Below, in pieces: positions 60,628 through 64,000 of a DNA stretch of 64,000 nucleotides. The notes beneath the pieces are model-generated. The model was not told where the DNA came from and did not search any database. It worked only from the letters and a program-made list of their open reading frames with translations. Position numbers and translations under genes: made by a program. This stretch comes from Bog-532 sp963720945 (lineage in GTDB: Bacteria > Actinomycetota > Actinomycetes > Streptosporangiales > Streptosporangiaceae): positions 72,068 to 136,067 of the forward strand of contig CAVRHH010000012.1 of the NCBI GenBank assembly GCA_963720945.1, in the 5' to 3' direction. Within the stretch, counting starts at the first letter, position 1, and each line of letters begins with the position of its first letter.

Positions 60628-61986
60628 TCAGAAAAACGTCTGGACGGCCTCGGTGACGGTGTAGTCGTCGTCGACCAGGTACAGGGTGCGCCACTTGTCG
60701 AAGGTGGTGCACGGGTGGGACGGGCCCAGCGCCACCAGGTCGCCGACCTCGGCACCATGATCGGGCGGGACGGCCATGTGCGCGTGCTGGTCGCTGACGG
60801 CGGCCATCTGCCAGCCCGCCCCGCGCAGCGAGCGGCGCTCGGCGGAGCCGCGGCGGACGTGGGCCAGGGCCACCGGGTTCCCGGCGTCCTGGCCGAAATC
60901 GCGCCGCCCGGCGGACAGGATGACCAGGCCGGGCTCGGGAACGGAGAGCACCTGAGCCCACACCTCGATCGCGGGCTCCAGCACCGGCTGGGCGGATCCG
61001 GTGCGCGCGTGCAGGCCGGCCAGCAGCGTCTCGTAGAGACCCCAGTCCTGGGTCAGGTAGCAGCCGCTGCGCAGCACGACGTGCGCGGGCCGGCTCAGCC
61101 GCGCACCCTTGAGCACCTCCACGACCAGGTCGAAGAAGCCGCTGCCGCCCGCGGTCAGCAGCACCTCGGGCACGTCGAACAGCCCGCGGGCATCCAGCGT
61201 CTCCGCGATGCCGGTGAGGAAGGTCAGGAAGGCCCGGACGTCGCGCTCCCGGTCGCCGGTCCCCCGGTACTGCGACAGGCCCTCGAACCCCTCGACGCCC
61301 GCCAGGGCCAGCTGCGCCCCGGCCGCGCGGACCGCCTCGGCCACCTCGACCGCCGTCTGCACGTCACGGACGCCGCACCGGCCACCGGGAAGGCCGCCCT
61401 CGACCAGCACGTTGAGCCGCCGCCCCGGCCGGGCCGCCGCGACCCGCGCGGCCAGCAGCCGGACGGCCGCCACCGAGTCGGCCAGGCAGTAGAACTCGAA
61501 GCCGGGATCGCGGCGCAGCTCGTCGCAGACGAAGCGGATGTCCGCGGCGCCGACCAGCTCGTTGGCGTAAAAGATGCGCGGTACGCCGTGCTCCCGGGCC
61601 ACCCGGACCTGGGCGCCGGTCGCGAAGGTCAGGCCCCAGGCTCCCGCGGCCAGCTGCCGCCCGAACAGGGCCGGGCTCATCGACGTCTTGGCGTGCGGGC
61701 AGAGCAGGACGCCCGCGTCCTGGCTGAAGCGCTGGAACCGGGCCAGGTTACGGGCCAGCGCCGCCGCGCGCAGCACGCACACCGGCAGCGGGAAGTCCTC
61801 CCGCAGCACGTTCCGGCCGGCCACGCCAGCGCCGGCCGCCGGCCCGGCTCCGCGGGTTGCATCCGGTCTGGTTCCACGAACGCGAACGCTACTCCTGAGG
61901 GAGCTGCCTTGGGCGCGGGCGCCCTCGCCGCGGGGCTCGCCTCGAGCGGGCACCCTGCCGCGGCATAGGCACTTTATGGCTCTCAT
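60628..61986 (-). CDS. PLP amino-acid deaminase / alanine-racemase-like (DSD1-type) enzyme
   Basis: 452 residues. An alanine-racemase-type barrel: LLCPHAKTSMSPALFGRQLA contains the PLP Lys, then GAWGLTFATGAQVRVAREHG, IFYANELVGAADIRFV and LNVLVEGGLPGGRCGVRDVQ. A C-terminal beta domain with metal-type motif GPSHPCTTFDKWRTLYLVDD follows. This matches D-serine/D-threonine deaminase-aldolase-like enzymes and not alanine racemase itself. ATG 61986 is preferred because ATG 62034 would overlap the LysR start. An Arg/Gly/Ala-rich N-terminal 40 is unusual. Divergent from LysR, which likely regulates it. The substrate amino acid is uncertain. Confidence 0.78.
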   Translation of the reverse strand: MRAIKCLCRGRVPARGEPRGEGARAQGSSLRSSVRVRGTRPDATRGAGPAAGAGVAGRNVLREDFPLPVCVLRAAALARNLARFQRFSQDAGVLLCPHAKTSMSPALFGRQLAAGAWGLTFATGAQVRVAREHGVPRIFYANELVGAADIRFVCDELRRDPGFEFYCLADSVAAVRLLAARVAAARPGRRLNVLVEGGLPGGRCGVRDVQTAVEVAEAVRAAGAQLALAGVEGFEGLSQYRGTGDRERDVRAFLTFLTGIAETLDARGLFDVPEVLLTAGGSGFFDLVVEVLKGARLSRPAHVVLRSGCYLTQDWGLYETLLAGLHARTGSAQPVLEPAIEVWAQVLSVPEPGLVILSAGRRDFGQDAGNPVALAHVRRGSAERRSLRGAGWQMAAVSDQHAHMAVPPDHGAEVGDLVALGPSHPCTTFDKWRTLYLVDDDYTVTEAVQTFF

Positions 61987-62020
61987 GCCGAACAAATTCG
62001 TCTCATCTATAGTCGTTAAC

Positions 62021-63121
62021 ATGCTCGACGTCACCAGGCTGCGCGTCCTGGTCGCGGTGGCCAGGCACGGCTCGGTGACCGCCGCCGCCCGGGAACTGAA
62101 CTACGCGCAGCCATCGGTGAGCCACCACCTGGCCCGCCTGGAAGCCGAGACCGGTGTCCGGCTGATCCAGCGGGCGGGGCGCGGCATCCGCCTCACCGAC
62201 GCCGGGCGCCTGCTCGCCGACCGGGCCACCGAGGTACTGGGGCGGCTGGACGCTGCGGAGAACGAGCTGGCTGCGCACGCCGGGCTGAGCGCGGGACGGG
62301 TCCGGCTCGCGGCGTTCCCCTCGGCGCTCGGCACGATCGTCCCGGCGGCGGCGGCGATGCTGCGGGTGGAGTACCCGGGGATGGACGTCCGGCTCACCGA
62401 GGCCGAGCCCCCGGAGGCGCTGCGCATGCTGCGTGCGGGTTACGTCGACGTCGCGCTCGTTTTCCGGCACGCCCAGAGCCCGGCTCCGGCCGGGGCCGGG
62501 CCAACGCCCGCCGGGGCCGGGCTGGCGGGTGCGGACGCGGGGGATCCCTTTCCCGGGACGCTGGCGGCGGCCAGCGGGGAAAACGGTACCCGGGGACGCC
62601 TCGTGCTGGACGAACCCGTGCACCTGGTGACCCGGGCCAGGAACACCCGGGACGGTGCCGACGGCGCCAGCGGGGCCGGTGGCCCGGGTGAACCCGGCGG
62701 GCCGCTCGTCGCCGACCTGGCCCGTTACGCCGGACGCCGGTGGATCGCGGGCTGTGAGCGGTGCCGGGTGCACCTGGTCGCGCAGTGCTCGCTGGCCGGC
62801 TTCACCCCGAAGATCGCCTTCACCACCGACGACTACGTAGCGGTGCAGGCTCTCGTCGCGGCCGGGCTCGGCGTGGCCACCCTGCCTGACCTGGCGCTGC
62901 GCGCGGCCCGGCATCCGGCGATCCGCACCGCCGAGCTGCCCGGTGCGCGCCGGCACGTGTTCGCGCTCCAGTACGGCGAGCCGCCCGACTCCCCGGCCAC
63001 GATCCGGCTCATCGACGCGCTCAGCGCCGCAGCCGCCGCGCTCGCCGCGGCCCCCGCCGCGCCGCCCGGGGCCGTCCCGCCACTGGCGACCGCACGCACC
63101 CCCGAGATCGCCGGCCGGTAA
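62021..63121 (+). CDS. LysR-family transcriptional regulator
   Basis: 366 residues. The winged HTH is MLDVTRLRVLVAVARHGSVT, AAARELNYAQPSVSHHLARL, EAETGVRLIQRAGRGIRLTD, and the effector domain begins GRVRLAAFPSALGTIVPAAA. Two low-complexity Pro/Ala/Gly insertions interrupt the effector domain (around 62480-62580 and 62640-62700), making it longer than the usual 300. ATG 62021 is the natural start. The 34-base divergent gap to the deaminase-like gene holds ACAAATTCGTCTCATCTATA, a likely shared promoter and LysR box. Confidence 0.92.
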   Translation: MLDVTRLRVLVAVARHGSVTAAARELNYAQPSVSHHLARLEAETGVRLIQRAGRGIRLTDAGRLLADRATEVLGRLDAAENELAAHAGLSAGRVRLAAFPSALGTIVPAAAAMLRVEYPGMDVRLTEAEPPEALRMLRAGYVDVALVFRHAQSPAPAGAGPTPAGAGLAGADAGDPFPGTLAAASGENGTRGRLVLDEPVHLVTRARNTRDGADGASGAGGPGEPGGPLVADLARYAGRRWIAGCERCRVHLVAQCSLAGFTPKIAFTTDDYVAVQALVAAGLGVATLPDLALRAARHPAIRTAELPGARRHVFALQYGEPPDSPATIRLIDALSAAAAALAAAPAAPPGAVPPLATARTPEIAGR

Positions 63122-63176
63122 GCCGGGCCGTACGCGGACCAGGACGCGCGGACGACGCGGGGTGGCCCGGCTGCGG

Positions 63177-63247
63177 GGACGCGGGCCCCGGGGGCCCGGG
63201 GGTGCGGGGGACGCGGGCCCCTCGGAATCGCGAGGGACGCGGGTCCC
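63177..63247. repeat. Three direct repeats of a GC-rich 13-mer
   Basis: GGACGCGGGCCCC at 63177-63189 and 63209-63221, and GGACGCGGGTCCC at 63235-63247. They lie in the non-coding gap between the LysR gene and the NaeI-like gene. No function is assigned; they may be spacer-region repeats or binding sites. Confidence 0.55.
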
Positions 63248-63303
63248 CTGGCGGCCCCGCGCGAGGCCGGGACGGGGAGCCCGAACCGCTCCCCGGCCAG
63301 CTC

Positions 63304-64000
63304 ATGCTGCCCGGCATGCCGTATCCGTCACCCGAGCCGGGAGGCGCGCAGCCGGTGCTGCCGGGCCTGGACGACCTGCGGGATCTGGGGCCTTCGGAGG
63401 ATCCCGGGCTGGCCGCGGTGGCCGCCGAGCTGACCGCGCTGGACTCCGACGGCTCGCGGATGGCCGCCGCCATCCGCGGCGCGCTGGACATGCTGCTGGA
63501 CGGCCAGCACACCGGGCGTTACCGCTGGGAACAGCTGCACAAGACGGAGAAGACGCACGCCGGGACGCTGGTCGAGATCGCGCTGGCCCGTTCGCTGCGG
63601 CTGCCCGACGGCACGGCGCTGGACTACACGATCGCGGGCGCCGACGTGGACTGCAAGTTCTCCCACCGGCTGGGCGGCTGGATGATCCCGCCCGAGGCCG
63701 ACGGGCAGCTCATGCTCCTGGTGCAGGCCAGCGACGAGGACGGCACCTGGTCGGCGGGGCTGCTGCGGGCCACGCCGGAGAACCTGAGCCTGGCCGGCAA
63801 CCGGGACGGCAAGCGCGCCCTCAACGACCGCGGCCGCGCCGCGGTGTGCTGGCTGCACCACCGGGCGGCGCTGCAGGAGAACGCGCTGATCAGGCTGCCG
63901 GAACGGGACGTGGCGGCGATCTTCGCGCCCGTCTCGGGGCAGCAGCGGGTCAACGAGCTGTTCCGGCGGGCGCAGCGGATGCGGGTCAGCCGGACGGTGG
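63304..64000 (+). CDS. NaeI-family type IIE restriction endonuclease, C-terminus outside window
   Basis: About 232 residues present. After a Pro-rich lead come LDMLLDGQHTGRYRWEQLHK, TEKTHAGTLVEIALARSLRL, DYTIAGADVDCKFSHRLGGW, RGRAAVCWLHHRAALQENAL and QQRVNELFRRAQRMRVSRTV. Each block matches NaeI, an enzyme that cuts GCCGGC and needs a second site as effector. The catalytic Glu, Asp and Asp-x-Lys (VDCK) are all present. Leu at QLHK is retained; changing this position in NaeI creates a topoisomerase. ATG 63304 lacks a clear ribosome site; 63316 is an alternative. The DNA-binding C-domain and any methyltransferase lie beyond the window. Confidence 0.85.
   Translation, partial: MLPGMPYPSPEPGGAQPVLPGLDDLRDLGPSEDPGLAAVAAELTALDSDGSRMAAAIRGALDMLLDGQHTGRYRWEQLHKTEKTHAGTLVEIALARSLRLPDGTALDYTIAGADVDCKFSHRLGGWMIPPEADGQLMLLVQASDEDGTWSAGLLRATPENLSLAGNRDGKRALNDRGRAAVCWLHHRAALQENALIRLPERDVAAIFAPVSGQQRVNELFRRAQRMRVSRTV

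Overview
The window is very GC-rich chromosomal DNA of an actinomycete (Actinomycetota). Third codon positions are strongly G/C, GTG and TTG starts are common, and many genes overlap by ATGA or GTGA. The gene families are typical of soil actinobacteria: DHA2 efflux, PspC/NarL sensor pairs, HtrA proteases, Kdp, DUF1707, IS701. I cannot place it below phylum from the sequence.

Layout. 1-9771: housekeeping and metabolism. This holds a partial asparaginase, an efflux pump with its TetR regulator, a pirin, a four-gene leftward redox operon (Ser-rich membrane protein, b-heme membrane protein, NuoF-like flavoprotein, ferredoxin) and an acyl-CoA synthetase. 9861-15108: a graveyard of mobile DNA. It contains a headless large serine recombinase, a frameshifted FtsK/Tra translocase fused in frame to the tail of a second recombinase, a broken IS701 transposase and the C-terminus of a Tn3-family transposase. 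15378-20683: an apparently intact four-gene cassette (SIR2 NADase-like, STAND ATPase, subtilisin-like protease, alpha/beta hydrolase). The first two genes use visibly more A/T than their surroundings. It is followed by a T-arm-like hairpin, a perfect 32-bp palindrome and a convergent NACHT ATPase gene (21005-22744). This is the most likely undescribed system: a multi-effector, NTPase-controlled conflict or antiphage locus.

22828-45709: core actinobacterial genes. These are an ABC exporter with a LolA-like protein and divergent two-component system, a TlpA thioredoxin, a stand-alone UMP kinase, a PspC kinase/NarL pair with PspC and DUF1707 proteins, a glycosyltransferase and polysaccharide deacetylase, two HtrA-type proteases, DapE, an SGNH hydrolase, a HAD phosphatase and a stress protein. 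45731-57379: a potassium locus containing a truncated MarR gene with 44-bp repeats, a small membrane ORF, kdpFABC, two KdpE-like regulators flanking kdpD, and a convergent KimA-like K+ permease. 57827-63121: LacI, Lrp/AsnC and LysR regulators, the last divergent from a PLP amino-acid deaminase/racemase-like enzyme. 63304-64000: the start of a NaeI-family restriction endonuclease.

How the parts fit. The recombinase, Tra and Tn3 debris suggests that 9.8-21 kb is an old integration hotspot into which a defense cassette was delivered. NACHT and NaeI-like genes reinforce a defense theme. Several otherwise normal genes (Tra, the LolA-like gene, a response regulator) each contain one single-base frameshift next to a short homopolymer, so some apparent breakage may be sequencing error.
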